Shown: positions 23,794-35,655 of the stretch, piece after piece | Position numbering within the stretch: the first letter of the stretch is position 1 | How the letters are laid out: each line of letters opens with the position of its first letter | Assembly: GCA_000827495.1 (NCBI GenBank) | Contig: KN817629.1 | Location: 1-64,000, forward strand | Length of the DNA: 64,000 nucleotides | Source: Hypholoma sublateritium FD-334 SS-4 | Taxonomy: Eukaryota; Basidiomycota; Agaricomycetes; Agaricales; Strophariaceae | Direction: 5' to 3' | The notes under the pieces: generated by a model | Database searches by the model: none | What the model was told of the DNA's origin: nothing | Seen by the model: only the letters and a program-made list of their open reading frames with translations | Translations under genes and position numbers: made by a program

Positions 23794-24586
23794 ATGGACT
23801 CCGCCGCCACATCCTCAAGACGTCCAGATGCCAAAAGAAAGCTAGTTGTCGTCGGGGATGGTTTGTTGACGCGCTTCCGACCATCCCGCACTGTGCTGCG
23901 TGCTAAATCATAGATATCTAGGTGGTTGCGGCAAAACCTGTCTCCTAATCGTCTACGCCGAGAATCGTTTCCCAGAAGTTCGTTGGTGATTCCGAGAAAC
24001 AAATGAGACTCTGATATTCACATTATGCACCTCAGGCGTATATCCCAACAGTATTCGAAAACTACGTCACTCTCGTGCAACACGACTCCAAACTCATAGA
24101 ACTGGCGCTGTGGGATACCGCGGGCCAAGAAGAGTACGACAGACTGCGACCATTGAGCTACCCAGAAAGCGACGTCATTCTCATCGTGTTTTCAATCGAC
24201 TTCCCTACCAGCCTCGCCAACGTTATGGACAAGGTAGATATCCTCGGGTTACCTGGAAAATACCAACTTACATTGGTGCCCTTCTATGTCCACAGTGGTA
24301 CCCAGAGGTGTCCCATTTCTGCCCCTCAACACCGCTGCTCCTGATCGGCACCAAGACGGATCTACGATCGGATCCTACGACTAAACAAATGCTCTCAGCC
24401 CAGGGACAAGCACCGATCACCCCCGAGCACGGGGCAGCAGTTGCCAAAGATATTGGTGCGGGCTACAAAGAATGCAGTGCAAAGACCGGAAAGGGCGTCA
24501 AGGAAGTGTTCGATGCTGCGCTTCGGGAAAGCTTCAAGGGGCGCTGGGGCCGGAATATGAAGCAGAGGAAGTGCGTTGTCATGTAA
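23794..24586 (+). CDS. Rho-family small GTPase
   Basis: Four exons: 23794-23860, 23922-23977, 24036-24233, 24296-24586; 203 residues. All G motifs are present: [10 protein letters not shown] (G1), YIPTVFENY (switch I), [13 protein letters not shown] (G3/switch II), GTKTDLR (G4) and ECSAKT (G5). The Rho-specific insert helix lies at [14 protein letters not shown]. The tail KQRKCVVM is a CaaX box with Met last, which by the usual rule favours farnesylation. It should act as a membrane-bound switch in polarity and actin control. The sequence differs from canonical Rho1 and Cdc42 (Gly instead of Ala in the P-loop, short polybasic tail), so I treat it as a divergent Rho. The 3' end converges on the LKR/SDH gene. 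Confidence 0.92.
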
Positions 24587-25186
24587 ATTCCAGCGGCGAT
24601 GGGACGTACGTTTTGCATTCCTCCTCCTTTTCACAGCGTCTCCGTGTTTTTCACTTCTTTCTAGTTTTTGTTTGGATATCACTGCTGTTCTGCCAGCTGT
24701 TGTTGTACTCTGTCCGGATCCATGGACACTGAGGCCTCTTACGTTCGCTACATCCTCGACGCCCACTTTTGATAACGATAAGCCGGATCTATCGTTCATC
24801 GCCTTCTCTTTGCTTCTCGGGTGCTCGACTTTTTGCTCCATTATTGCAATCTGACAGGCTTCCTGTCCACTGTCTTCGATGCTTTACTTTGTGTGCTTTA
24901 TTCCCGGTCTTTGCAGCACACCCATGCTTTCATATATCCTCTCACGTACATATAATTTATTGTGACCCATTCCTATCCTCTGGACATTCCATCGAATCGA
25001 CTCAACTCTGCAATCAATCAATCACGACTGTATACGCATACTCTGCCCAGTGGGATGAAGAAGTGCTATGATACAACTACGATTATATGCAAATACAATA
25101 ATACTACAAGAGCATTAGCGGCAACGAGAATCAACACGCGATGCCCTGCCCACCGATCACAAAACCAAGTTCGGTCCGGACCCCCT
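24587..25186. other. Convergent intergenic region
   Basis: Shared 3' region of the Rho gene and the LKR/SDH gene, pyrimidine-rich on the plus strand. No gene seen. Confidence 0.6.
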
Positions 25187-28100
25187 TCATTCCAGTTTCT
25201 GCGACGCAATCCAGTGTGGGTCCTGGTCCAGGTCATGTACATTCACATCGCCCGTTGGGGCCTTGCCCACCTCCTCCCGCAGGTTCTTCGCGTTGGTCAG
25301 CGCACCCTGCACCGTCCGGTCCCACTCCGCGATCGGATGTGTCTTCTCCTCCATGTGTAACCCAACCTCTGCGAGGCCCGCGAGGATCGGCCGGAAGATT
25401 TCCCGCGCGAGCGGGCGCTGCACGCCGGCGCCCTTCACGCGGCCGTCTGCAACGAGCAGCGCCGCGAGCGCAACTGGGATGCCGACCGTGCGCGCCATGG
25501 CGCTCGCGGGCCGCTCACCACGGAAGCCGACGTGCGCGGTCTGCGTCGCGTACGTGATGAGCGTCGACGTCGTGCGCTCGCGGCGGCCTGTCACGGGGTG
25601 CACGGTGATCACTTCATGCGCGAGGACAACCATGTCGCGCTCGTGCGGCGCGTAGCGGAGATGGTGGCCTAGGAGGTATGCGAAGATCTGCAGCGGTGAG
25701 AGCTCGCCGTCGGGGAGGGGCGGCATAGGCCGCTGTTGGGAGGCGAGGAAGACGGGCGGGCGGACAAGGCCCAGCCATTCAAGGGCATCCTGCAGAGGCT
25801 GGAGCTCTTCGGGGTTGATAAGGGAGGAGAGCGACGGCAGAGTCTTCGATGAGTCGAAGAGGAGCGAAAGGCAGTGAGGGAAGAACGTCTCCCAGCCAGC
25901 TAGACGCATACGCCTATGCTCGTTCAGGAATCCGATCTTCTTGAATGAACCCATCAGACTACTGAAGCCTGGATGTCTGCCAGAACATTTGTGTGAGCCA
26001 ATGCAGAATGAAAGATTACGCGGGATAAATACCTGAGTGTGCCGCGCACGAAAGTAGCAAGCGATTGCGATCGGTCAAGGTGGTAACTCCTAATGTACCC
26101 CAAGCTGTCTCTGTTAGGGAGCCCTTCAAGCGGGAAATCCTCCGTAATGGGCAAATTTGGGAAATAGGAAGACAGCAGCTTCTGCTGGGGCACATAGACT
26201 TCCTGCAATACCAGTCAGAAACCTCTTCAACCGTGCTGATAGCAGATACATACTCTCTTGTTGAGTAGATACTTAGCGTCATTCAATGCCGCAGTGAGCA
26301 CACCGAGCGGCCTCCAGCTGAATTTATATCGTAAGGGGACATCCGAATCCTCGGGGGCTGGAAGTCCACCACAGAATGAGGTGAAAGACAGTACCCCTTT
26401 ACCCTCCTTAGAGATTCCGCCCAACATCTCAATTGCTGAGCAATGGTCTATGCCTGGGTCAAGGCCGATCTCATTCAATAAGATAACTCCGGCGTCAATG
26501 GCCCTGCAAACATGGCTTCAGCTCATGTATAATCCAGCATTCTTGGATATACGACTTACGATTTATTCAGTTCAAACATTTCAGGCGAAACATAGGATGC
26601 GGTGACCAGATGAGTTTTGTGACGTATGCAGAATTTGGCGATTGTAGGGTGCATCGTCGCTGGCAGCAAGCTAATGTGCGTGATGCAGTTTAGTATGGAG
26701 TGTAAACGAACGACGATAACGCTGGTGCACACCTGATAACAACATCACTCTCTTCAACTAGCGGTGCAAAGGTCTTGGGATCAGCAACGTCAACGATCCG
26801 GTATTTGACATGAAGATGCGGCGCCACCAGGGCCTGCATCTCGACCAACGAGTCGCTCCCTAGGTAATACCGTATGAGGTCCGCTAGACCGTCATATTAA
26901 CTGGGAGAACGTGCGCACCAATAACTAGCTCGATGTCCCCTCGCCCCGCGAGCATATCGACCGCGGGCTGGGCGACCATCCCACTCCCTAGGAGGAGGAT
27001 CTTTTTCTTCGGCATGTGGCGCCCAGCAGCCCGCCAATCCACGTCCGCGGGAGCACTCTCCAGGAGCACCGGCGGTACATCGCTCGCCGGCAGCACAGAC
27101 GTCTGCTCCTTGGCCTGCATGCTATGGTACGCCTCCACCGAGGGTAGTAACCACGCATGCTTTGCCGTCAGCATGCCGTCTTTCGCGATCGTCGCGCGCT
27201 CGAGCACGGCGGGGTATGGCGTGACAGCCGTGCCAAGCTCCGCGAGCTCGTTTTGCCAGGCGATTGCGGCCGTTAAGTGTGGCAGGAGTGCGTCGGAAAA
27301 GCTGCACGACGCGTCGAGCGGGATGGAGGCGGGGAGGATGTCGACAGACATCATCTGCACGGCAGGCAATGCAGGGGGGAGGCCGGGTGGGCGGATCTTG
27401 TAAAAGGGAGCAGATAGCGTCGTGGCTTTGGTGAGGAATTCGAGGCCACCCTGAGGATAGATGTAGAGTGAGCGTCCGACAGGAAAGCTTGTGGTAGAGC
27501 AAAACAAACCTCGACATCACAACTAATGTCGCCTATGTTAGTGAGTCTTGCGCCACCGAAATCCGCTGCGCGGAAGAGGCCGGCTATGAGTTGTTCGTTG
27601 GACATCAATCTTGGGAAGGATGGGGCCCACCCGGCGCCGTTCAAGAAAAGGGTTAGATATGGGGCAACCTATTTCAATGTTTAGACGTGGACGTGAAAGA
27701 GATCTTAGAAGGCAGTACCTTCTGGGAAAATGCGGAGGTATAAGATTGCGGTGATTGGTAGTAGTGCTCCCTGTCGTATTTCCCGCCATCAATTCTAACA
27801 AAGTAATCTTCGGGTTTGGCATGCACAAGGTATATCTAGAGAAAGGTAAGGAGGCCCTTCACTCGTGGAAGGAAAATATATACCTTCTTGAGAGCATCTC
27901 CGTCGAGCCTAACAACGGACGGTAGATCGGCAACAGTTATGTGTTTTATTAGGAGTTCGGAGAGCATGGACAGACACCCTTGGGCGACATTCCCGGTTCT
28001 GTATCGGAGGTAAGGACAGTGCGCGGAAAAAAATGTGATACCATCCATACCCCGTAACACCAAAAATAAAGGGGCCTAATTGTGGCGGGGTGCCCTCTGT

Positions 28101-28924
28101 TGCGATAGCTTTTCCTATTTGTCGCAGAGCCTCGCGCAGTCGTTTCAGCGAAGGTAAGGTGTGAGGACGAGGCGTATACTACGGAACGTCATAGTGAGAA
28201 ATATACGAATGAAGAGGAACTCACAAGAAATGGTGACGCGACCCCAATTTCAAGATGAGCATGTGCCATGGATGACAGGGATTCAAGGACGCCAGCAACT
28301 GGAAGGAATAAACAATAGGTGTGAAAACTGATATGAGCAAACGCACCTCCAGCATACCACCCGAACCCTACTGTCCTCTTTCCGCTCTCGTCCGTCAACA
28401 ACTCAAAATCAACGAGCCTGTCTCCTTTCAATGGTGGATTTACAAATTTCGCTAACAATGGAGTGTTATATGGTTGTCCTTTAGCGGTATGGGAGAACAT
28501 AAAATGAGTCTTCGTGGGACGTGACGCGTCGGAACTGCAGCTGTCTACTTCTGAAATGGGAGGCTCTTTGATTCCTAGAATGATATCTGCTCCTCTCATA
28601 GAGCTAACCAGCTTAGCTCCAGCCTGAGATATGGATCAGACGACGCCGGATTCGGAGAAAGTGAATAGGGACCTTTGTGTATTCGTCGTCCTTGAACACT
28701 CGTCTGGCACTGGGCGCCACCACAACCTGCGCCTTTCCGGTCGACGTTAACTTGTAGACCGCATCTGGTGTAAGAGGCGCTCGCCGCTCCCATATCCGTG
28801 AGGAGTCTTCGGCGCTGTGAACAGGCCAATGAATAGGTCACAGGCACAAGTGAAACATACAGAAAAGAACATACCGAATCCCGACACGAACTCTTGGAGG
28901 CCGACGAAATGGAACCTTGGACAT
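25187..28924 (-). CDS. LKR/SDH: Bifunctional lysine-ketoglutarate reductase / saccharopine dehydrogenase
   Basis: Fourteen exons: 28924-28875, 28814-28673, 28623-28347, 28298-28225, 28178-28051, 27998-27884, 27835-27719, 27668-27510, 27450-26919, 26883-26733, 26670-26560, 26503-26254, 26202-26033, 25976-25187; 1021 residues, every phase agreeing. The N-terminal half is the LKR module: [68 protein letters not shown] and the Rossmann-like [15 protein letters not shown]. The C-terminal half, from about residue 500, is [20 protein letters not shown] (NAD(P) loop), [28 protein letters not shown], then a C-terminal domain with [21 protein letters not shown] condenses lysine with 2-oxoglutarate; SDH releases glutamate and aminoadipate semialdehyde. 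Fungi usually have separate Lys1/Lys9 enzymes, so this animal/plant-style order is notable. Intron 9 is only 35 nt. Confidence 0.93.
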
Positions 28925-29974
28925 GGTGGGGTGGTACACTGCAACTATATTGCTTCTTATAAGCGCCTTGAGATCCGAGCCGAGGGAGCAGGAGGAGATT
29001 AGCTAAGTCGGCACATACGACCTTGATGGGCGACTGTATGGGGGTGGTTCTTGGATGCTCCACCACGCGAGCTTTCAATATCTGCTATTATCTAGTGAGC
29101 AAAGACACGCAGGGGTCTTTAGGAACGCGATAAACGCGCTCAGGGCGCCTGGAGGAGTTGAATATGGAGTTGTTTGGCCGACGTTCTTCAGAGCTTGTTT
29201 TGACGCTGTTAGAGCTCCTTCGTTATGACTAGTATATTCGGGGTTTAGCTACGCCGTTTCGTATATATAGCACTTCATACCAATACTGAAGGCTGGCAAA
29301 CAAGCAAGAACCCGGAACTCTGGCAGAGGAGGTAGGAAAGGAACCATGTCATCTTTCACTGCCAAAATTGAACCACGTGGACAATCAGCAAAAACAGGGG
29401 CGCGACTATCCAAAATAGCAACGCAACGCACTGTCGCAGACAGCACGGAATGGCGATAAGAAATGGGGTGTAAAGGTTCAATATTCAGTTTTTTCTCTAA
29501 TCTCTTACATTGTGCTCGTTAGCGCCAGAAATACATTCGCTGGTTTATTCAGTAGAAATCACGACTAACTTATCGAGCGGGTAAATGCACATTTCGTCTT
29601 CTATGGTGAGTATTTCGATCTGTGAACGCCCGGAACCCTAAACGCTCATTAACGGACTGGTCTTGCCCATGCGGTAATAACGCCCCAAGCGTGAGTGACA
29701 TCGTGCTGCGATAAGTCAGGATACTTCATCCCCCCTCACGCTTACCTGGGGTATATCGAACGTCCTGTGATTCTGACGGCTGATCCATGGGTACGTATAA
29801 GTAACTTCAAAAATACATATGTCAAAGATAGATTACCCTCTCTTCATCCTCGCCTAACTTACACTAACAGATCTGAACAACTAACGAACTGCAAACAAAA
29901 TCAGACACTTAAAAAACTTATCTAGCTCCCGAAGAAGGTATGACTGGGAGATAGTCCGCACACGAGGACGCATC
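28925..29974. other. Intergenic, promoter of LKR/SDH
   Basis: No coding region found. On the minus strand it holds the LKR/SDH promoter and the 3' region of the FAD oxidoreductase. Confidence 0.55.
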
Positions 29975-32120
29975 CTAGTGCTTGCCGGTTGTCAGATAGC
30001 TCTCGGGCAGCCACTCGGGTATCGTCCACCGTTCGCCGCGTATCTTCGCTTTGATCATCCCGGCCACGGCCTCAGCACTGCCCAGAGCTTAACTCAGGCC
30101 CATATAAAATCACGGCGTTACATACCAAGCATAAGCGCGAGGCATGCCATGCCCCGAATACCCAGCAGCGATATACTGGCCTTCCTGTCGGCGCGGATCT
30201 AAGCGCCCACGATCGTCATCCATAAGAGCGCCCACCGGCCCGACCTGGAGAGCGATCAGCGCGACTAGCTGATAGAAGAGAAGCAGCGGGAACCCACGAA
30301 TGGTTCGCCCGACGCCGTGAAGCCCATGATCCCGGTCTACAGCCTGGAATTTAGCCAAATCAAGAAGAAGCAAAACCAGACGCACCCATTCCATCTCCCA
30401 GCCCTCATCGGCAGCAAACTGCCCCGGGAAGACAGAGGGCAGAAATTCGTGCAGAGACGCCGACACGCGGGGGTTCAGGGCCGCATCATCCGCGACGCCT
30501 GCCTCTAGCCTTCCGCCCGCGTGCTCCCGCCCACCGCCTAGGATGATAAGCGGGTTCACGCTGACGTTCGTACCCTGGTACCGCGGGAACCAGTACTCCC
30601 ACCCGCCGCCGCCGCCGTCCCAGGCATTCAGCCACCCGAGCGCGGACGTATTCGCCAGCGCGCGCACGGCGCCAACCTGCCCGCGCGTGGGGACGATGGT
30701 ATGAACCTTCGGCGAAGGCAGGATGTCATGTCGCAGGGTCAGCGGTGGAGAACGGTCGGCACCAGTCTGTGTTGTGGTTGTTTTAAGCTCTGCGTCTGGC
30801 AAGAGCTCGACTGTTTTCGAGTCACTGGGAATGTCGGGGCACATCTTCGATCGGTGTCGGTCCGCCATGAAGGGGAGGAGGTATCCTGAATAGGCGTTCG
30901 TCGCGTGCACGACGTACGAGCATTTGATATCTCCGCGCGGTGTGCCAAGTACCCATCGCCTCTGTTTCTCGGGATGAGATAGAGGAATCTGGTCAACCGA
31001 GTCCCTCGACAAGCCCCGTACAGGAAGAACACTCGTAACAGGTGTTTTGGTATGCAGAACCACGTTCGAGGTATTATGGAAGAGTGCTGTTACGAGCTTG
31101 GAGGGCCAGAGGTTGTGTGCGCTATACCAGACGCCTGTATAGTTCAGTGCGGGGCTCAAGCCATATTTCTGTTATTAGTTAGAATTGGCAATTGAGACGG
31201 AAAATGCGGAATACCTTTTGCAATTCCACGTTTCCAAGCCATCGGACCCCCATCTTACCATCAGAGATCAAGCCAGCAGCTTTGGCAGCTTCATAATCGT
31301 TGCGTGCGTCTGTTTCTTCTTGCTCGGTCCTAAGCAAGGTAATATGACCACCCTCTACAAGATCGACTTCGTCCTGCAAGTTCCGATCGTTTATAAAGGC
31401 AACGAGCGAATCTGCAGTATACTTTTCCAGTAGGTATGTCTTGATTGCCTCCGACGTGTTGTGCGAGGCTTGACGAGAGATGAATGAGTTGAACACGTTG
31501 CGCACGAGATGTCCACCGTTTCGTCCTGCACGACGTTGTGAGCTGGCACGAGGCGTATCGGTTCTTAGGAGAACTACCTGTTGCACCAGAGCCTGAAAAT
31601 GAATTGTGTGAGTGTAAATGCAGTAGATTTAGAGATAACACGTACAGAATTCCCGGGCCTCGAGGATCACTACACTCGGTTTTTCCGAGCCATTCGAAAG
31701 ATGCCAGGCGGCACTGACGCCGGTGATCCCACTCCCAATGATACAGACGTCAGCATCTTGAGTAAGCTCGCCTGTGCTGCCTACTTCTGCTAGAGGGTTC
31801 GCAGCCTCTGTATTCAACCAGAACGATTTGGTGGGGTTGTCCATGGGTAGCGAAGCCCCAAAAATTGACTGCAAAGGATCGGGCATCCTTCCGATTCCTA
31901 CCCATACACGCGAATCGTCAAGAATATGCCAGGGGCGCTCTGTGAATGCTTTCAGTGGGTCGTCGGCCACAACAAGTTGTCCTCGAAATTGTCCTCGAAA
32001 CGACGTGTTGTTGGCTAGTTCAAAGTGAACGCGAGCTAGGACATCACGTATACAGCATGCCAGACAAAGCAAAGACATAGTTCCAGAGGCGCCAGGACGT
32101 AGCCGCAGTGCCGCCTTCAT
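29975..32120 (-). CDS. FAD-dependent oxidoreductase (DAO fold), likely exported
   Basis: Seven exons: 32120-31646, 31592-31578, 31525-31215, 31168-30386, 30336-30298, 30244-30126, 30077-29975; 614 residues. Residues 129-134 are GSGITG in the dinucleotide loop DADVCIIGSGITG, followed after the introns by CSGATGRNGGHL, the typical second FAD contact of the D-amino-acid-oxidase/GlcD-like (DAO) family. Near the C-terminus are EWTGIMGFTASGEPFVGPVG and YIAAGYSGHGMPRAYACAEA, the family's closing FAD motif. The first 35 residues are hydrophobic and start with MKAALRLR, so secretion or an ER route is likely. Substrates in this family are amines or amino acids, oxidised with production of hydrogen peroxide. 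Exon 2 is only 15 nt and encodes part of the FAD motif. It lies between LKR/SDH and an SDR on the same strand. Confidence 0.87.
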
Positions 32121-32609
32121 CGTGGTTCAAGAGCAAGAAGGGAATGCCGATTAGCCGGCTTCGACAGGAGTGAATAGCGCCGGCTGCCACTGCCCTTATC
32201 CAAGGCAATGCTTATCAATATCAGTGATTAAAACGATACCCAGTGGAGTGGATAGCCATACTCTCCTTGACGAATGAAAATGATGCACAGAAAGGCCTCA
32301 GCCCGTCGACTATTTTCTCGTTGACAGATATAGGGCTCGCAAGAGCAACACTTGACGCGGTAGCTGCACCGGCAAGTTCCGGTACAAGGTGCCTGAAGGT
32401 GCCAGTGAGGTTAACCCAAGGTTAACCTGAAGCCTAGCAGGCATGTTGCGGCTAGGCCAAAGCTAAGCAATAGATTTCCAGATCCTATATATACTTACAG
32501 GGGACTATGATACTTATACTTTCCTTGAACGAAATATTTTAGCTCGAAGCCACTAGATTTACCAATTCTCGTGGGCAGAGCGAACTGGCAACATGCGCAT
32601 TAGGCCAAA
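32121..32609. other. Intergenic, upstream of the FAD oxidoreductase
   Basis: Promoter of the FAD oxidoreductase on the minus strand and the SDR 3' region. A small palindromic GGTTAAC pair lies at about 32409-32428. No gene seen. Confidence 0.5.
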
Positions 32610-33656
32610 TTATCTCGGAAATGAGAAAAAAGGTAACTTGCGGTCAATTTCCCAGGTCCAAGCAGAACGATCTTGATTAACAAGATAGAGATAGGACTGA
32701 AGCCTCAGTATTAGGCTCATTCCAGGAATCATGCCGCCGAGACACATACAGATGCAATGCCTTCGGGGGTAATGTGAGCATCCTTATTTGCCTTCCATTC
32801 GGCGGGACGCGACTCAGCGCGGTTGGTGAGAATACCTCCGTCGATGATGACCTGTAACAAATAAATCAGCAGAAAAAATGGGTAAACCTTGGGCATAGAC
32901 GTACATGTGCAACCTGAATGTTATCCTTTCCAAACTCTTTCGCCAGGCTCTGCGACAGTGCACGCTTGCCAAACTTTCCAGCCGCGAACGCGCTCATGAT
33001 GCTATGTCCGCGCACACTTGCGGTCGCACCCGTGATAATCAGCGCACCGCGCTTTCCATTTGATTGATCGATGTCGTTCTCCTTGAACGCTAGGATCGCG
33101 CCCCGCGAAAACGAAAATGCCGCTGCAACGTTCGTCTGAATGCAGTCCTGAACGTCCTGCGTATTGGTTTCGAGGAAAGGTTTCCACACGCCATGCGAGG
33201 CGTTGAACAATGCCGCACGGATGGCGTACTCGGGCTTTGGGAACCTGGCGTGAATCGCGGCCCAGGCGGAGGTAACATCTTCGTCCGAGTAGGATGCTAC
33301 GGGGAAAGCGACGGCCTGGCGAGAAAATAACATGAGCGCACGTATCGGTGTACTTAATGCTACAAACATGGCCTCCCGACTTGTTGATATCGTCAGCAAT
33401 TTTCTCGACATTCGTCGCGCCTCTGGCGATGAGCGCGACGCTATATCCACTGCTTGAAAACAAGCGTCTGCAACTCGAACGTCATTTTGGGGATCCGCAT
33501 CGTGATAAAAATACGTCTTACGCAGTCGCAGCGCCAGTTCCCGTCCCATTTCCGAGGCCTACCATACCGTGAAAATGAAGGCAGTGTAAACTCGGGTGGA
33601 GTTTGTGAAAATGTACCTGCGACTACCAGAACGCGTTTTTCTATCTGAGATGACAT
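32610..33656 (-). CDS. Short-chain dehydrogenase/reductase (SDR)
   Basis: Six exons: 33656-33617, 33558-33522, 33467-33368, 33315-32905, 32851-32750, 32696-32610; 258 residues. The start RVLVVAGLGNGTGTGAATAR is a Rossmann GxxxGxG loop with an extra Gly pattern. SVALIARG with Arg after the second strand suggests NADP preference. Then come ALFNASHGVW (where classical SDRs have NNAG), ALIITGATASVRG with the Ser/Thr strand, and SAFAAGKFGKRALSQSLAKE in place of the classical YxxxK helix: the catalytic Tyr position is Phe or Ala. That suggests an atypical or inactive member, as in the fungal branch of proteins described as short-chain dehydrogenases ending in HTQHRSAF-like motifs; here the last exon has LVNQDRSAWTWEID. 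Confidence 0.85.
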
Positions 33657-34876
33657 ACTGAGAAGAGTGTTTATAGAATAGGTAGATTGTACTAGGGATT
33701 TTATAGCTCACCGTCCCATTATAAAGAGGTTTGAACGCAGCTTAGGAATCCTTCTGCTGAATCTAGAACTTTGCAGAACGTTCGGCGGAGTGATTGTTGG
33801 TAAGAACATGAATGCTCATTGTTGCTCCTCTCGCTATGGGTGACTAATTAATTTAGTCATCAAGGGCAAGCTCATGTTTTTCATGGAGCGATGCGCTACT
33901 TCAAGGAGAAAAACGTCAGTAAGTATAGGTCTCCGATTTTAGACGCGCGTAGGCCGCGCGTCCACAGCGAGTCCGTAGATCAGGTATCCGGGTGTCATCT
34001 CGTTCTTTGAATGGTTGAAAGACTGTTTTAGTAACTTAATTGTCTCGCATGTATACTGCCCACTGGAATTCCCTTATCTTCCATCCTTCCTTCCAGTGCC
34101 CTTCCAGTGGATATTTATGGATCTGGGTCTCCGAGCTACTTAGTTTTATATGGCTATCCGAAACTTGGTTGTGATCATGATCCCATACCACTTAAGAAAT
34201 AATTGAGGAAGAAAAAAAATGCAATGACATCGGTTGGATGGTAATGTTTCAAATATAGACTTTCGAATGCAGTCAATCTGGAGTGTGAATCATGTCTGGA
34301 TGCGTCGGCAATCATATTACATACAAGCCGTTTGAAACACCGAAAATACAGCTTCTTGGCCCTCTAAGCTCTTTGCCAACCAATTGCCAACCTTTGCCAA
34401 CTCATTGCACTTTCCGGATCCTGCTCTTCCCCAAATTTGGTTCCATACATTTTCCACTAAAATCAGCGTCTCTGGCCAAATCTTTGAAACCGAAGCCCTT
34501 TTTCGAACCAAATCAATTATTTGAAGCATCTTCGAAAAGTTGGTGGTAACTAACTCACTCGTCGAATGCTCGGTGTGAAACGGTGGGCGACCCCCAACGC
34601 TGCTCTGGGGAGCTCGCCTGGTCGAGGTACGCATAGATAGACCGAAACGTTGCACGTTCATGAGCATCCGTACCCCCGATTATGTTCAGGTGACGAATCG
34701 TTCCTCGGCTGGTTTCGTCAGGCTTCTTCTTCAAGTTCAACTCGGCTCTCAGGGTAACGTTACAGATTATCTTACATGCGATCATATTTCCCTGATATGC
34801 GTATCAGATGCTTATCCATACTACAAAAATGAACCTTTGAAGCCTTGGTATCGTTGGATTCTTTCCACCAACAACC
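33657..34876. other. Intergenic
   Basis: Divergent promoter region for the SDR (minus) and the second GNAT (plus). A run of short CCAACTxxTTGCCAA-like repeats lies at about 34376-34406. Open frames here are chance-like. Confidence 0.5.
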
Positions 34877-35655
34877 ATGAGCGGCCAACGATACTATACC
34901 AACTTCTGCTATTCTTTACCAAAGACCCTTCAGAGCGACCGTGTCTCCTTGGTACCTTTCATAGTGCGTCATACTGCTGCAGCAGGACTTCCCATTGCAC
35001 ACAGACTAATGCATCCCAGCCTGAAGAGCACGCGCAGCTCTTCGTCGACGAAGCGCCCCCAGATATATACAAATATCTCCCGTTCGGCCCATTCACAGAT
35101 GGCGCCGAGCTCATCACCGACCTCTTCAACGTGCGCGTGCGCGATAATCCCGGATACGTGCTCTTCGCGATCTACGACAAGACGCGCGCGGCGACCCCTA
35201 CGTCTGCGGGCGCCTTCGCAGGCATCATAGGCCTGATCAACTCCGACCCCGTGAACCTCAGCACGGAGATCAGCTTCGTCATGATCCTCCCGGCGTTCCA
35301 GCGCACGCACGTCGCGTCGCACGCTGTGGGCATCCTGCTGCACTGCGCGCTGGACACAGCGCCGCGCGGCCTCGGCCTGCGCCGCGTCGTCTGGCAGGCG
35401 TTCGAGCAGAACGCCCCGAGCGTGCGCCTCGCGCAGCGCATGGGCTTTGTCCCGGAGGGAGTGATGCGCTGGGCACGGGTTCTCCAGCCGTCGAAGACTG
35501 ATGCAGGGAACGCGATCGCGGTGCGGGACGGTGATCCGCAGGCGAAGTGTGCCGGGGCAAATGTAGCGGTGCTCTCTCTGACATGGGATGACTGGGAACT
35601 CGAGTGGAGGGATAAAGTAGATGGGATCATGGCGAGAGTGTCGGTTTCACAATGA
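34877..35655 (+). CDS. GNAT family N-acetyltransferase (paralog B)
   Basis: Exons 34877-34963 and 35020-35655 with a 56-nt intron; 240 residues. It aligns with the enzyme at 3454-4260 over the full length, with the same intron position after VPFI, the same KYLPFGPF motif, ILPAFQRTHVAS acetyl-CoA loop, SVRLAQRMGF helix and the ending LTWDDWELEWRDKV. The substrate is unknown; the class is the RimJ/RimL-like GNATs common as multigene families in Agaricomycetes. I chose the upstream Met in the other frame because it restores the first strand (QSDRVSLVPFI). A long in-frame open stretch upstream (from 34660) is intergenic read-through. Confidence 0.87.
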
